Origin: Haematobacter massiliensis
GTDB lineage: Bacteria > Pseudomonadota > Alphaproteobacteria > Rhodobacterales > Rhodobacteraceae
NCBI RefSeq assembly: GCF_000740795.1
Contig: NZ_JGYG01000003.1
Span: 124,001-188,000 of the forward strand
Length of the DNA stretch: 64,000 nt
Direction: 5' to 3'
Below are positions 1 to 11,460 of this stretch, piece by piece. A model generated the notes under the pieces. That model searched no databases, was not told the origin of the DNA, and saw nothing but the letters and a program-made list of their open reading frames with translations. Each line of letters starts with the position of its first letter. Positions within the stretch are counted from its first letter, which is position 1. A program made the translations under genes and the position numbers.

Positions 1-11
1 CCCTTTGCGAC

Positions 12-980
12 ATGCGCTTCAGCCGCGAGGCCCTCGCTCGGCTCATGCCGATGTTCCTGTGGATCGACGCTGACATGACGATACGCGCCGCCGGACCGAC
101 GATTGCCCGCGTCACCGGGCCGGAGCCGCTTGTCGGACGACCGTTCGGGGAGGTGTTCAGCCTCCGCAATGGCTCCCGCGGCATCCGGCTGGAGGACATC
201 GCCCAGTCCGACGATCCGCGCCTCTACCTTCAGCTCCCCGGACGCGGGGGCCGCGAGCTGAGGGGCATCGCCGTGCCTCTGGGCGGGGGGGAAGTGTTCC
301 TGAACCTCTCCTTCGGCGTCGGCGTGGCCGAGGCCGTGCGCATGCACGGGCTGACGCAGGCGGATTTCGCGCCGACCGACCTCGCAGTCGAAATGCTCTA
401 TCTGATCGAGGCGAAGAACGCCGTGATGGGGGAGCTGCGCGGCCGGAACGACCGCCTCCGCACCGCCAAGACCCGCGCAGAGACAGAGGCGCTGACAGAC
501 CCGCTCACCGGCCTCGGCAACCGGCGCGCGATGGAGCGGGCGTTGGAGGATGTCATCCGCACCGGGACGCCCTTCGCGCTCGTGCACGCGGATCTCGATT
601 TTTTCAAGCAGGTCAATGATACCCTGGGCCATGCCGCAGGCGACGATGTGTTGCGGGAGACGGGTCGTATCCTGTCCACGCGGCTGCGTCAGAAGGATCA
701 CGCGGCCCGGATAGGCGGCGACGAATTCGTTGTTGTGCTTCCGGGCGTCACATCCGTGGGGCCGTTGGAGGATATCGCCGCCCGCTTGCGCAACCGCTTC
801 TCGCGCCGGACCGTGGATGGGGCGACTCCGCTCCGGTTGGGGGCAAGCCTGGGCGCCGTGATCGTCCCGGCCCGGACCGCTGCGACCGGCACCGAGATCC
901 TCGATGCGGCAGACCGGGCGCTTTATGCCTCCAAACAGGCCGGGCGCGGGCAGCTCTCCGTCAGCATCTTTCCGCCCTGA
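12..980 (+). CDS. GGDEF diguanylate cyclase with HNOBA-like sensor region (possibly 5'-truncated)
   Basis: Predicted to make cyclic di-GMP from two GTP. The C-terminal half is a GGDEF domain beginning near DPLTGLGNRRAM; the active loop RIGGDEF has GGDEF at residues 235-239. RQKD five residues upstream matches the RxxD inhibitory I-site, so product inhibition is likely. Residues 1-110 (LMPMFLWID...AGPT) resemble the H-NOX-associated HNOBA/PAS-like region, followed by a short signalling helix at about 125-160. Such proteins are often encoded next to an H-NOX nitric-oxide sensor, which would lie left of the window. The frame is open to the window edge, so an upstream start cannot be excluded. 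Cyclase call is firm; the HNOBA assignment is by resemblance. Confidence 0.85.
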   Translation: MRFSREALARLMPMFLWIDADMTIRAAGPTIARVTGPEPLVGRPFGEVFSLRNGSRGIRLEDIAQSDDPRLYLQLPGRGGRELRGIAVPLGGGEVFLNLSFGVGVAEAVRMHGLTQADFAPTDLAVEMLYLIEAKNAVMGELRGRNDRLRTAKTRAETEALTDPLTGLGNRRAMERALEDVIRTGTPFALVHADLDFFKQVNDTLGHAAGDDVLRETGRILSTRLRQKDHAARIGGDEFVVVLPGVTSVGPLEDIAARLRNRFSRRTVDGATPLRLGASLGAVIVPARTAATGTEILDAADRALYASKQAGRGQLSVSIFPP

Positions 981-1170
981 CCCTTGGCACCGGCTGCCGG
1001 TTCGGTTGCCCATATTGAGCGACATCGGCGGAGATTTGCCGCCCTGTCCACCCCTGTCAGCAGGAGTTTGCTAGTGGTTTTTCGCCGATCTTGCGCGGTG
1101 CACAGGATATTGGATCCTCCCCGAATTGCGAGATCGCGACAAAACACGCCAGCGGCGTTCGAGGGACATC

Positions 1171-1716
1171 ATGAACGGAAAACGAGTCGGTAAAACCGGC
1201 CGGGCGGCTTTTGTTCTCCTGACAGCCGTGCTCCTGGGCGCCTGCGCCGCGCCCGCTCGGGACGTTGCGAGCCGTCAGGCGATGGAGCCAGGCCGGGAAC
1301 AACTCGCCCTGCTTGAGGTGAAGCAGAAACAGGCGAAGGGCCAGCGCGTCTGGTGCGTGCCCTTCGCGCGCACGGCGAGCGGCATCAACCTGCGAGGCGA
1401 TGCGAAGACCTGGTGGAACAAGGCCGCAGGCCAGTACGACCGCGGCAACACGCCGGCCGTCGGTTCGGTCATGGCCTTCCGCGCGACCCGGGGGATGCCG
1501 CTGGGCCATGTCGCGATGGTTTCCGAGCTGGTATCGCCGCGGGAGATCAAGGTGGATCACGCGAACTGGAGCCGTAACGAAGTCTCGCTCCGCATGGCTG
1601 TAATTGATGTCTCCGCCAGGAACGACTGGTCCGCCGTGCGGGTGGAGAGCAGGCCCGAAAATTTCGGGCGCGTCTATCCGGTCACCGGCTTCATCTATCC
1701 GCAGCAGCACAGGTAG
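1171..1716 (+). CDS. CHAP-domain lipoprotein (putative peptidoglycan amidase/endopeptidase)
   Basis: 181 aa. The N-terminus has a positively charged stretch, a hydrophobic segment and the lipobox LLGAC, so it should be lipidated and exported. The body is CHAP-like: the Cys of WCVPFAR and the His of GHVAMV are the expected catalytic pair, followed by DHANW. This class usually cleaves cell-wall peptides. The ATG at 1171, shortly after GAGGG, is preferred to the in-frame ATG at 1126, because only the shorter form starts at the signal peptide. It is a single gene between the cyclase and the convergent acpP. Substrate unknown. Confidence 0.75.
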   Translation: MNGKRVGKTGRAAFVLLTAVLLGACAAPARDVASRQAMEPGREQLALLEVKQKQAKGQRVWCVPFARTASGINLRGDAKTWWNKAAGQYDRGNTPAVGSVMAFRATRGMPLGHVAMVSELVSPREIKVDHANWSRNEVSLRMAVIDVSARNDWSAVRVESRPENFGRVYPVTGFIYPQQHR

Positions 1717-1750
1717 CCGCCTCCGCGCAGACGGCATCCGCCAAATGGAA

Positions 1751-1774
1751 AAGGGCGCCTGTCAGGGCGCCCTT
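1751..1774 (-). terminator. Intrinsic terminator for acpP
   Basis: Nine-bp GC-rich stem (AAGGGCGCC with GGCGCCCTT) with a 6-nt loop. On the minus strand it is followed by TTTTCC, and it lies 25 nt past the acpP stop. It may also slow transcription coming from the CHAP gene, but has no U-tract in that direction. Confidence 0.75.
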
Positions 1775-1799
1775 TCCTGTCTCGTCCGAACCCCTGGGG

Positions 1800-2033
1800 T
1801 CAGGAGGCTTCGGTGATGAACTTCACCGCGTCGCCGAAGGTCTGGATCGTCTCGGCCGCGTCATCCGGGATTTCGATCCCGAACTCTTCTTCGAAAGCCA
1901 TGACGAGCTCGACAGTGTCGAGGCTGTCCGCCCCGAGGTCGTCGATGAAGGAAGCGTTCTCGGTGACCTTGTCTTCTTCGACGCCGAGATGCTCGACGAC
2001 GATCTTACGAACGCGATCTGCGATGTCGCTCAT
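1800..2033 (-). CDS. acpP: Acyl carrier protein
   Basis: 77 aa, very acidic, typical ACP length. The DSL motif in [13 protein letters not shown] carries Ser37, the 4'-phosphopantetheine attachment site. It carries growing acyl chains in type II fatty acid synthesis and phospholipid/lipid A assembly. It lies downstream of fabG on the same strand (154 nt gap) with fabD further upstream, the usual fab arrangement though split by one opposite gene. A GAGGA-type ribosome site precedes the ATG, and an intrinsic terminator follows the stop. Confidence 0.98.
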   Translation of the reverse strand: MSDIADRVRKIVVEHLGVEEDKVTENASFIDDLGADSLDTVELVMAFEEEFGIEIPDDAAETIQTFGDAVKFITEAS

Positions 2034-2187
2034 TTCAAGTCCTCATATGGTGTCGGGAAGGTTCCCGTCTTTGTCACGTTCCGGTCATGCCGGACCCCTG
2101 CACGTACGGGAGTTCCCGGTCAGGTCAGCGGCCTAATATCACAGGAGCGGACGGAGGCAACTGCTTTCCGGTTCGCGGCCCTGCTGC

Positions 2188-2922
2188 TCAGATCATCGCC
2201 ATTCCGCCGTTCACATGCAATGTGGTTCCAGTGACGTAAGCGGCTTCCGCGCTGGAGAGATAGAGGACGGCGGAAGCGATTTCCGCCGGATGTCCCATCC
2301 GGCCGGCAGGGATCTGGGCGAGCAGTGCCGTTTTCTGCGACTCGTTGAGCTTGTCGGTCATCGCCGTTTCGATGAAGCCCGGCGCCACCGCGTTCACCGT
2401 GATACCGCGAGACGCCACTTCAGCCGCCAGCGCCTTGGACATGCCCACCACGCCGGCCTTGGAAGCGGCATAGTTACCCTGCCCCGCATTGCCCGTCGCC
2501 CCGACGACGGAGGAGATGTTTACGATCCGGCCCCAGCGCGCCTTCATCATGCCGCGCAGAACGCCACGGCAAAGCAGGAATGTAGAGGTCAGGTTGACGT
2601 CGATCACCGACTGCCACTCCTCATCCGACATGCGCATGAACAGGTTGTCCCGCGTGATGCCGGCGTTGTTCACGAGGATATCCACGCGGCCCAGAGCTTC
2701 CACCGCGCGCTTGGGCAGTTCCTCCACCTGCGCCCGATCAGCGAGGTTGCAGGGAAGCACCGGGGCATTCCCGAGCTTCGCCGAAAGCACTTCCAGCGGC
2801 TCCACCCGTGTCCCGGAAAGCGCAACTTTCGCCCCTGCATTGTATAAAACATGGGCGATTTCGGCGCCAATGCCACCCGAGGCGCCTGTTATGAGCGCAT
2901 TTTTCCCTTCAAGGTTGAACAT
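2188..2922 (-). CDS. fabG: 3-oxoacyl-[ACP] reductase
   Basis: 244 aa short-chain dehydrogenase. It has the NADP-binding TGASGGIGAE near residue 12, NNAG, the catalytic Ser of ISSV, and YAASK for Tyr/Lys. It reduces 3-oxoacyl-ACP in fatty acid elongation. Its position next to acpP and near fabD separates it from the second SDR at 23864, which pairs with phaA. The start at 2922 (MFNLEGKNAL) was chosen over the in-frame codon at 2991 because family members begin there and an AGAGGC-like site precedes it. Confidence 0.95.
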   Translation of the reverse strand: MFNLEGKNALITGASGGIGAEIAHVLYNAGAKVALSGTRVEPLEVLSAKLGNAPVLPCNLADRAQVEELPKRAVEALGRVDILVNNAGITRDNLFMRMSDEEWQSVIDVNLTSTFLLCRGVLRGMMKARWGRIVNISSVVGATGNAGQGNYAASKAGVVGMSKALAAEVASRGITVNAVAPGFIETAMTDKLNESQKTALLAQIPAGRMGHPAEIASAVLYLSSAEAAYVTGTTLHVNGGMAMI

Positions 2923-3019
2923 CTTAGCCTCTTGTTTATCTTTACGTGCATAGGGTACCGCAGACGGACCAGAGAGTTGCCCCAACGGCAACCCCTATCC
3001 TGCGAGGGAGAGAATCGCG

Positions 3020-3640
3020 ATGGAGGAAATCAGCATCTCGCTCGATGGCGCAAGGCTGACACCGGCTCTGCCAGCGATCGCCATCGCAGTGGGAATCGGT
3101 CTCACGTTGCTCTGGGCTCTCTCCTGCGCAGCCGCCGCCTACTTTCTTGGACGATCCCGCCGCAAGACGCCATCCCCCATGGCTGACCCGCTGAAACAGC
3201 TGGAAGCGGTACGGAATGTCGAATTCACGGTAAAACCGCTTCTTCCACCGAGCACCGCGCATGTCCTGCCGCTCGTTGAAGCGGCATTGGCGGAGTATGC
3301 CCCCGAACACCGGGTCATGGCGCAGGTCGCTCTGCAGGAAGCTATCCAGCCGGTCACCACGACCTCCACCAGCGCCTCGCTTCGTGCCGACATGTCCATC
3401 AAGTCCAAGCGGCTCGACATCGCCGTGGTCAACGACGAGGGACAGCTTGTCGCAGCCCTGGGTTGCGCGGGTTCACATTGCAGCCCGATCCGCGATTCGA
3501 TCCGGCGGGAGGCCCTGCAGAGTGCGGGTATCCCCTATCTCGACCTGAACGAGGTCCGGGACGAACTGGCGATCTGCAGTTTCATCGCGCAGAAAGTGGC
3601 CGGCACGGCGGGGCCGACACGACTCAGCTCCGCCGCCTGA
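3020..3640 (+). CDS. Membrane-anchored DUF2726-like protein with eroded nuclease residues
   Basis: 206 aa. One transmembrane helix lies at about residues 17-43, after a short N-terminus. The C-terminal part (RLDIAVV...GCAGSHC...RREALQSAGIPYLDL) follows the outline of DUF2726/restriction-like folds: a beta-strand with Asp, a strand where E-x-D-G would be expected, then a helix ending in AGIP. Here the E-x-D position reads G-C-A, so nuclease activity is doubtful. It lies divergent from fabG and convergent with fabD. The family call is by resemblance only; function unknown. Confidence 0.5.
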   Translation: MEEISISLDGARLTPALPAIAIAVGIGLTLLWALSCAAAAYFLGRSRRKTPSPMADPLKQLEAVRNVEFTVKPLLPPSTAHVLPLVEAALAEYAPEHRVMAQVALQEAIQPVTTTSTSASLRADMSIKSKRLDIAVVNDEGQLVAALGCAGSHCSPIRDSIRREALQSAGIPYLDLNEVRDELAICSFIAQKVAGTAGPTRLSSAA

Positions 3641-3660
3641 CCCTCTGACGGCCCGCTCCC

Positions 3661-4599
3661 CTATCCGAGGGAGGCCGCGGCTGCGGCGACTTCCTCGGGT
3701 GTGCCCACGGTTCGCGTAACGCTTTCCTTGGCGATCCGGCGAATCATGCCCGAAAGCGCCTTGCCCGCGCCGATCTCCCAGAATTCGGTCACACCCTGAC
3801 CTGCCATCCACTGCACCGATTCCCGCCAGCGGACGGATCCGGTGACCTGCTGCACCAGCAGCTGCCGAATCGCCTCCGGGTCGCTTACCGCTTCTGCCCG
3901 CACGTTGGAGACGACAGGCACGGCCGGCGCCGCGACCGTCACGCGGGACAGCGCTTCTGCCATCGCATCGGCGGCGGGCTGCATCAGAGACGAATGGAAC
4001 GGCGCGCTGACCGGCAGAAGGATCGCCCGCTTGGCGCCTCGCCCCTTGGCGATCTCGACGGCCCGCTCGACCGCCGCCCGCGTGCCGGAGACGACGACCT
4101 GCGCCGGATCATTGTCATTGGCGGCCTGCACGACCCCGCCTTCCGCCGCAGCTTCTGCGGCAACCTCGGTCGCCGCCGCGAAATCAAGCCCCAGAAGGGC
4201 GGCCATCGCCCCCTCGCCCACCGGCACAGCGGCCTGCATCGCCCGGCCCCGCAGTTTCAGGAGCCGCGCCGTATCCGCAAGCCCGATCGCGCCTGCCGCG
4301 CAAAGCGCCGAATACTCACCGAGCGAGTGCCCGGCGACATAGGCCGCAGCGGTGATCGACACGCCCTCTGCCTCCAGCGCGCGCATGGCGGCGATCGAGG
4401 TGGCCATCAGCGCGGGTTGGGCATTCTCGGTAAGGGTGAGCACTTCCTGCTCCCCCTCCCAGATCAGGCGGGACAGCGGTTCACCGAGAGCCTCATCCAC
4501 CTCCGCGAAGACCGCTCGCGCCGCCGGATAGCTCTCCGCCAGCGCCCGCCCCATGCCGATGGTCTGGGCCCCTTGCCCCGGAAACACGAATGCGCGCAT
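3661..4599 (-). CDS. fabD: Malonyl-CoA:ACP transacylase
   Basis: 312 aa. It transfers malonyl groups from CoA to ACP to supply fatty acid elongation. The N-terminal FPGQGAQ, the GHSLGEYSAL nucleophile elbow with Ser92, and SAPFHSSLM with the catalytic His are all present. The ATG at 4599 gives the standard start MRAFVFPGQG and family length; the open frame extends to 4794 without recognisable homology. It is on the same strand as fabG and acpP but separated from them by an opposite-strand gene. Confidence 0.97.
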   Translation of the reverse strand: MRAFVFPGQGAQTIGMGRALAESYPAARAVFAEVDEALGEPLSRLIWEGEQEVLTLTENAQPALMATSIAAMRALEAEGVSITAAAYVAGHSLGEYSALCAAGAIGLADTARLLKLRGRAMQAAVPVGEGAMAALLGLDFAAATEVAAEAAAEGGVVQAANDNDPAQVVVSGTRAAVERAVEIAKGRGAKRAILLPVSAPFHSSLMQPAADAMAEALSRVTVAAPAVPVVSNVRAEAVSDPEAIRQLLVQQVTGSVRWRESVQWMAGQGVTEFWEIGAGKALSGMIRRIAKESVTRTVGTPEEVAAAAASLG

Positions 4600-4674
4600 G
4601 TCTTTCTCCCTCTTTCGCCTCGCGGATAGCCGGTCCGGACCGGTCCTGCAACGCCTTCGGCCTGCGCTTTGGCC

Positions 4675-4702
4675 TTGTTCTGCCACGTCTGCCGTGTATA
4701 AG
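4675..4702 (+). promoter_or_regulatory. Candidate promoter for rpsF-rpsR-rplI
   Basis: TTGTTC at 4675-4680 and TATAAG at 4697-4702 are separated by 16 nt, about 100 nt before rpsF in the divergent fabD/rpsF gap. This is the best -35/-10 pair seen there; no experimental support. Confidence 0.3.
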
Positions 4703-4804
4703 GCGACCTTCCTTCCGCTGGTCACGAAACCGGCGCAGACTCTCGTGGGCGGATGCGGAAGGTTCAGTCCCGCCCTATGAAATGCGCCTGACAATGGAGC
4801 CTAC

Positions 4805-5182
4805 ATGCCGCTTTACGAGCATGTCCTCATCGCGCGTCAGGATCTGTCCAACGCGCAGGCCGAAGGCCTTATCGAACATTTCTCCACGGTTCTCGCGGAT
4901 AACGGCGGCAAGGTCGTTGAAAACGAGTACTGGGGCGTCAAGACGATGGCCTACAAGATCAACAAGAACCGCAAGGGGCATTACGCCTTCCTGAAGTCCG
5001 ACGCGCCCGCCGCGGCGGTGCAGGAGATGGAGCGTCTCGCCCGTCTGCATGACGATGTGATGCGCGTGCTGACCGTGAAGGTCGAAAAGCACGAGGATGG
5101 CCCGTCGGTGCAGATGCAGAAGCGCGACGACCGTGAGCGTGGCGACCGCGGTGATCGCGGCGACCGTCCGCGTCGTTTCTGA
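4805..5182 (+). CDS. rpsF: 30S ribosomal protein S6
   Basis: 125 aa. It starts [15 protein letters not shown] and keeps the S6 core ([21 protein letters not shown]), with a charged C-terminal tail of DRGDRG repeats encoded by repetitive GC-rich DNA at about 5130-5170. It binds 16S rRNA with S18 in the platform of the small subunit. First gene of rpsF-rpsR-rplI, followed by rpsR after 20 nt. Confidence 0.97.
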   Translation: MPLYEHVLIARQDLSNAQAEGLIEHFSTVLADNGGKVVENEYWGVKTMAYKINKNRKGHYAFLKSDAPAAAVQEMERLARLHDDVMRVLTVKVEKHEDGPSVQMQKRDDRERGDRGDRGDRPRRF

Positions 5183-5202
5183 TCTCGAAAGGATATTGAT
5201 CC

Positions 5203-5430
5203 ATGGCCAACAAACCCTTCTTCCGCCGCCGCAAGGTCGATCCGTTCGGGGGCGATAACGCGCCCAAGATCGACTACAAGGACACCCGTCTGCTGCAGCG
5301 CTACATCTCCGAACGCGGCAAGATCGTGCCTTCGCGCATCACTGCCGTTTCCGCGAAGAACCAGCGCAAGCTCGCCCAGGCGATCAAGCGGGCGCGCTTC
5401 CTTGCGCTCCTCCCCTACGCTGTGAAGTAA
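5203..5430 (+). CDS. rpsR: 30S ribosomal protein S18
   Basis: 75 aa, basic. It contains the S18 signature region [18 protein letters not shown] and [23 protein letters not shown]. It binds next to S6. An AAAGGA site precedes the ATG. Co-transcribed with rpsF and rplI (10 nt gap to rplI). No zinc-ribbon cysteines are present, as usual for this group. Confidence 0.97.
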   Translation: MANKPFFRRRKVDPFGGDNAPKIDYKDTRLLQRYISERGKIVPSRITAVSAKNQRKLAQAIKRARFLALLPYAVK

Positions 5431-5440
5431 GGAGAGAAAG

Positions 5441-6013
5441 ATGCAAGTCATTCTCCTGCAACGCGTTCAGAAACTCGGCCAGATGGGCGAAGTCGTGAAC
5501 GTCAAGGACGGGTACGCCCGCAACTTCCTGCTGCCGCAGGGCAAGGCGCTCCGCGCCACCGAAGGCAACATCGCGAAGTTCGAAAGCCAGAAGGCGCAGC
5601 TCGAGGCCAACAACCTCGAGACGAAGAAAGAAGCCGAGGCGATGGGCGAGAAGCTCAACGGTCAGACCTTCGTGCTGATCCGCTCGGCTTCCGATGCCGG
5701 GGCGCTCTACGGCTCCGTCACCACCCGCGACGTGGCGGACGCGGCGACCGCCGATGGCTTCACCCTGAACCGGGCACAGGTTTCGCTGGATCGCCCGATC
5801 AAGGATCTCGGCGTCCACCCGGTGACGGTCGTGCTGCACCCGGAAGTTTCCGTCTCCATCGCCGTGAACGTTGCACGTTCCGCCGAAGAAGCGGAACTTC
5901 AGGCTTCCGGCAAGTCGATCCAGGAACTTGCTGCTGAAGCAGAAGCCGCGGCCGATTTCGAGATCGCGGAACTGTTCGACGACATCGGCGGGGCGGCCTC
6001 CGACGAGGAGTGA
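5441..6013 (+). CDS. rplI: 50S ribosomal protein L9
   Basis: 190 aa. The N-terminal [36 protein letters not shown] is the L9 rRNA-binding domain, followed by the long connecting helix and the C-terminal domain. The acidic C-terminal extension (about residues 150-190) is typical of alphaproteobacterial L9. GGAGAGA precedes the start. Last gene of the operon, closed by an intrinsic terminator. Confidence 0.97.
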   Translation: MQVILLQRVQKLGQMGEVVNVKDGYARNFLLPQGKALRATEGNIAKFESQKAQLEANNLETKKEAEAMGEKLNGQTFVLIRSASDAGALYGSVTTRDVADAATADGFTLNRAQVSLDRPIKDLGVHPVTVVLHPEVSVSIAVNVARSAEEAELQASGKSIQELAAEAEAAADFEIAELFDDIGGAASDEE

Positions 6014-6034
6014 TCCTTCAGAGCCGACCTGTGG

Positions 6035-6062
6035 AAAGGCCGCGTTTCCGGACGCGGCCTTT
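6035..6062 (+). terminator. Intrinsic terminator after rplI
   Basis: Eleven-bp perfect stem (AAAGGCCGCGT with ACGCGGCCTTT) with a 6-nt loop and a short T run, 22 nt after the rplI stop. The 300-nt gap 6014-6314 contains this and the tig terminator and no gene that I can recognise. Confidence 0.85.
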
Positions 6063-6260
6063 TGCTTTGCTGCTGAGCATGCGCCCGCATCCTTATCGCC
6101 AAGGGATCGGCCCTTCTTCCACGCAGACCCGAAGGTGACCGCCCGCTCCGACCCTGAGGTCGTTGAGCATCAACCGTCTGCTCCCCACCTAGATTAAACG
6201 CCGTCGTGTAAGCGCCTCCATACTCCTGAAGTGGCCGTGCGACGGACAGTTGCGACAAAG

Positions 6261-6290
6261 AAAAAGGCCGCGCCTTTCGACGCGGCCTCT
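6261..6290 (-). terminator. Intrinsic terminator after tig
   Basis: On the minus strand an 8-bp stem AGGCCGCG/CGCGGCCT is followed by TTTTT (6265-6261), 25 nt past the tig stop. Confidence 0.8.
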
Positions 6291-6314
6291 CGGTTCATCC
6301 GTCGGATGCGAGGA

Positions 6315-7643
6315 TCAGACCTCGTCCAGCGCCTCGATGGCCTTCTGGAGATCGTCTTTCGTGATCTCCTTGTCCGTCACCTTGGCGCCCTCGACGATGT
6401 AGTCGACAACCTTGTCCTCGAAGATCGGCGCGCGCAGCTGCTGCTGCATCTGCGGGTTCTTCTGCACGAACTCGAAGAACGCGCGCTCCTGCCCCGGGTA
6501 CTGACGGGCCTGTGCGAGCACGGCTTGCGTCATCTCCGCGTCGGTGACGTCGATGCTTTCCTTGCGGCCCAGCTCGGCAAGCAGCAGACCGAGACGCACC
6601 CGGCGCTCGGCGAGCTTGCGGTGCTCATCGCTCACTTCGATATTGCCGTGGTCGTGGGTGTGCACCTCCGGGTGCTCCTCATGCCAGAGCTGGTGGGCGA
6701 TCTGGTTCGCCTCGGCTTCCACCAGCGTCGGCGGAAGGTCGAAGGCGACCTTGCCGTCAAGCTGGTCGAGCAGAGCGCGCTTCAGCACCTGGCGTGCGGC
6801 GCCGCTGTATTCGGCTTCCAGACGTTCCTTGATCTGCGACTTGAGCTGCGCCAGATCCTCGGCGCCGAATTTCTTCGCCAGTTCGTCGTCGATCTCTGCG
6901 GTCTTCGGCGCCTTCACGGCCTTCACCGTGACCGAGAAGACGGCAGCCTTGCCGGCCAGATGCGCAGCGCCGTATTGCTCGGGGAAGGTGACGTCCACGT
7001 CCTTCTCCTCGCCGGTCTTCACGCCGACAAGCTGCTCCTCGAAGCCCGGAATGAAGGAGCCAGAGCCCAGCACCAGCGGATAATCCTCCGCAGAACCGCC
7101 CTCGAATGCCTCGCCATCCACCTTGCCGACGAAGTCGATCACGACCTGATCGCCGTCCTCGGCAGCACCGTCCTTGTCCTCATAGGACTTGGCGGTCTCT
7201 GCAAGGTTCTGCAGCGCTTCATCGACAGAGGCGTCATCGGCCTTCACGACCAGCCGCTCAAGCTCGATCTGCCCACGGTCGAAGCCCGGGATCTCGGGGA
7301 GCGCCTCGTAGGTGAAGTTGACGACCACGTCGTCGCCTTCCTTCCAGGTCTCGCCGTCCTGCATCTTCACTTCGGGCTGCAGGGCCGGACGGTCGCCGGA
7401 CTGCTCGAAATGCTCTTTCATCGCACCGTCGATGGTGTCCTGCATGGCGTCGCCCAGCAGACGCGGGCCGAACTGCTTCTTCAGCATCGCCATCGGCACC
7501 TTGCCCTTGCGGAAGCCTTTCAGCTCAACCTCGGGCTGCGCTTCGACGAGCTTTTCCTGCACCTTGGCTTCCAGCTCGGCTGCTGTCACCGTGATCTGGT
7601 AACCGCGCTTAAGGCCTTCGTTCAGGGTCTCGGTGACCTGCAT
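6315..7643 (-). CDS. tig: Trigger factor, ribosome-associated chaperone and prolyl isomerase
   Basis: 442 aa. The N-terminal ribosome-binding domain has [14 protein letters not shown] (the G-F-R-x-G-x-x-P signature), then an FKBP-type PPIase domain (about 155-240) and the long C-terminal chaperone arms. The open frame runs back to 7742 through a tRNA gene, so the start is set at 7643 ([10 protein letters not shown]), preceded by AGGAAAAGGA. The 20-nt gap to the 3' end of tRNA-Leu suggests a shared transcript, with the tig mRNA 5' end made by tRNA processing. Confidence 0.96.
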   Translation of the reverse strand: MQVTETLNEGLKRGYQITVTAAELEAKVQEKLVEAQPEVELKGFRKGKVPMAMLKKQFGPRLLGDAMQDTIDGAMKEHFEQSGDRPALQPEVKMQDGETWKEGDDVVVNFTYEALPEIPGFDRGQIELERLVVKADDASVDEALQNLAETAKSYEDKDGAAEDGDQVVIDFVGKVDGEAFEGGSAEDYPLVLGSGSFIPGFEEQLVGVKTGEEKDVDVTFPEQYGAAHLAGKAAVFSVTVKAVKAPKTAEIDDELAKKFGAEDLAQLKSQIKERLEAEYSGAARQVLKRALLDQLDGKVAFDLPPTLVEAEANQIAHQLWHEEHPEVHTHDHGNIEVSDEHRKLAERRVRLGLLLAELGRKESIDVTDAEMTQAVLAQARQYPGQERAFFEFVQKNPQMQQQLRAPIFEDKVVDYIVEGAKVTDKEITKDDLQKAIEALDEV

Positions 7644-7663
7644 ATATCCGTCCTTTTCCTCTC

Positions 7664-7748
7664 TGGTGCGGGTGAAGGGACTTGAACCCCCACGCCTTGC
7701 GGCGCCAGAACCTAAATCTGGTGCGTCTACCAGTTTCGCCACACCCGC
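7664..7748 (-). tRNA. tRNA-Leu (anticodon UAG)
   Basis: 85 nt including an encoded CCA. The minus strand starts GCGGGTGTGGCGAAA. The anticodon arm CCAGA-TTTAGGT-TCTGG gives anticodon TAG. A long variable arm (class II) is followed by the T-arm GGGTTCAAGTCCC and the acceptor end CACCCGCACCA. Same strand as tig, 20 nt upstream of its ATG, with no terminator between them. Confidence 0.96.
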
Positions 7749-7839
7749 GTATTCTGCCGAAAGGCGGCCCCCTGGCCACCTGTCGAAATCCGCGCCCTTC
7801 TATCAAGCTTCAGAAGGGGTGACGAGAGGAAAAGCAGTT

Positions 7840-9892
<2,053 letters not shown>

Positions 9893-9970
9893 TCCGACCG
9901 AAGAATGCGCCGGGAGCACGCGTGGCGTGTCTCCGGCCAAGGACTGCTCAACAGAAGGAAACGACGCCAG

Positions 9971-11377
9971 ATGAGCAACGAGAAGGTTCTCCAGATCCTG
10001 AAGGACGAGGATGTCGAATATGTCGATATCCGCTTCACGGACCCGCGGGGCAAGCTCCAGCACGTGACGGTCATGGCGGACCAGGTCGATGAGGACTTCC
10101 TGACGGAAGGCTTCATGTTCGACGGCTCCTCCATCGCCGGCTGGAAATCCATCGACCAGTCCGACATGAAGCTGCTGCCGGACACCGAATCGGGCTATAT
10201 TGATCCGTTCTATGCGGAAAAGACGCTCTGCATTCACTGCAACGTCGTCGAACCCGACACGATGGAACCCTACTCCCGCGATCCGCGCTCCACGGCGCTG
10301 AAGGCGGAAGCCTACCTGAAGTCCACGGGCATCGGCGACACGTCCTACTGGGGACCGGAAGCCGAATTCTTCGTCTTCGACGACGTGCGCTATGCCGTGT
10401 CGATGAACAAGGTGGCCTTCGAGGTCGACGCCGTCGATGGCGCCTGGAACACCGACACCGCCTATGAAATGGGCAACATGGGTCACCGCCCCGGCATCAA
10501 GGGCGGCTACTTCCCGGTCAACCCGATCGACCCGGCGCAGGATCTGCGGTCCGAAATGCTCTCCACCATGAAGCGGATGGGCATGAAGGTGGACAAGCAC
10601 CACCACGAAGTGGCGTCCAACCAGCACGAACTCGGCCTGATCTTCGGTTCGCTGACCAAGCAGGCGGACGAGCTGCTGAAATACAAATACGTCATCCACA
10701 ACGTCGCCGCCGCCTATGGCAAATCGGTGACCTTCATGCCGAAGCCCATGCGCGGCGACAACGGCACCGGGATGCACGTGAACATGTCGATCTGGAAGGA
10801 CGGCAAGCCGCTCTTCGCCGGAGACAAATACGCGGATCTCAGCCAGGAAGCGCTGTGGTTCATCGGCGGCATCCTGAAGCATGCCAAGGCGCTGAACGCG
10901 ATCACCAACCCGTCCACCAACTCCTACAAGCGCCTGACCCCCGGCTTCGAAGCCCCGGTTCTGCGCGCCTACTCCGCGCGCAACCGGTCGGGCTGCGTGC
11001 GTATTCCGTGGTCGGAATCGCCCAAGGCCAAGCGTGTGGAAGCCCGCTTCCCCGATCCCTCGTCGAACCCCTACCTGTGCTTCGCCGCGCTGCTCATGGC
11101 CGGCATCGACGGGATCAAGAACAAGATCGATCCGGGCCCGGCTTCCGACAAGGATCTCTACGATCTGCCGCCGGAAGAACTGGCGACCATCCCGACCGTC
11201 TGCGGCTCGCTGCGCGAGGCGCTGACCGAGCTGGAAGCGGATCACGAGTTCCTGCTCGCGGGCGACGTGTTCACCAAGGACCAGCTGGAAGGCTACATGG
11301 CCCTCAAGTGGGAAGAAGTGTATAACTACGAACACACCCCCCACCCGATCGAATACCAGATGTACTATTCCTGCTGA
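9971..11377 (+). CDS. glnA: Glutamine synthetase type I
   Basis: 468 aa, GSI-beta length. It has [17 protein letters not shown]/glutamate-site motifs GPEAEFF and [14 protein letters not shown], and the adenylylation Tyr397 in LYDLPPEE. It makes glutamine from glutamate, ammonia and ATP as a dodecamer. The presence of Tyr397 implies control by GlnE, with GlnB encoded just upstream. A strong terminator follows. Confidence 0.98.
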   Translation: MSNEKVLQILKDEDVEYVDIRFTDPRGKLQHVTVMADQVDEDFLTEGFMFDGSSIAGWKSIDQSDMKLLPDTESGYIDPFYAEKTLCIHCNVVEPDTMEPYSRDPRSTALKAEAYLKSTGIGDTSYWGPEAEFFVFDDVRYAVSMNKVAFEVDAVDGAWNTDTAYEMGNMGHRPGIKGGYFPVNPIDPAQDLRSEMLSTMKRMGMKVDKHHHEVASNQHELGLIFGSLTKQADELLKYKYVIHNVAAAYGKSVTFMPKPMRGDNGTGMHVNMSIWKDGKPLFAGDKYADLSQEALWFIGGILKHAKALNAITNPSTNSYKRLTPGFEAPVLRAYSARNRSGCVRIPWSESPKAKRVEARFPDPSSNPYLCFAALLMAGIDGIKNKIDPGPASDKDLYDLPPEELATIPTVCGSLREALTELEADHEFLLAGDVFTKDQLEGYMALKWEEVYNYEHTPHPIEYQMYYSC

Positions 11378-11400
11378 GGCAGGACGGACAGTGAACCAGA

Positions 11401-11433
11401 AACCCCCGGAGGCGAGTCCTCCGGGGGTTTTTT
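11401..11433 (+). terminator. Intrinsic terminator after glnA
   Basis: Twelve-bp perfect stem (AACCCCCGGAGG / CCTCCGGGGGTT) with a 5-nt loop and a run of six T, 24 nt after the glnA stop. Confidence 0.93.
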
Positions 11434-11460
11434 AATACGTCTTGGTGGGGAGGGAGCGGG

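Noticed and set aside
6231-7685. 484-codon plus-strand frame
   Set aside because: Shadow of trigger factor; overlaps its terminator and tRNA-Leu.
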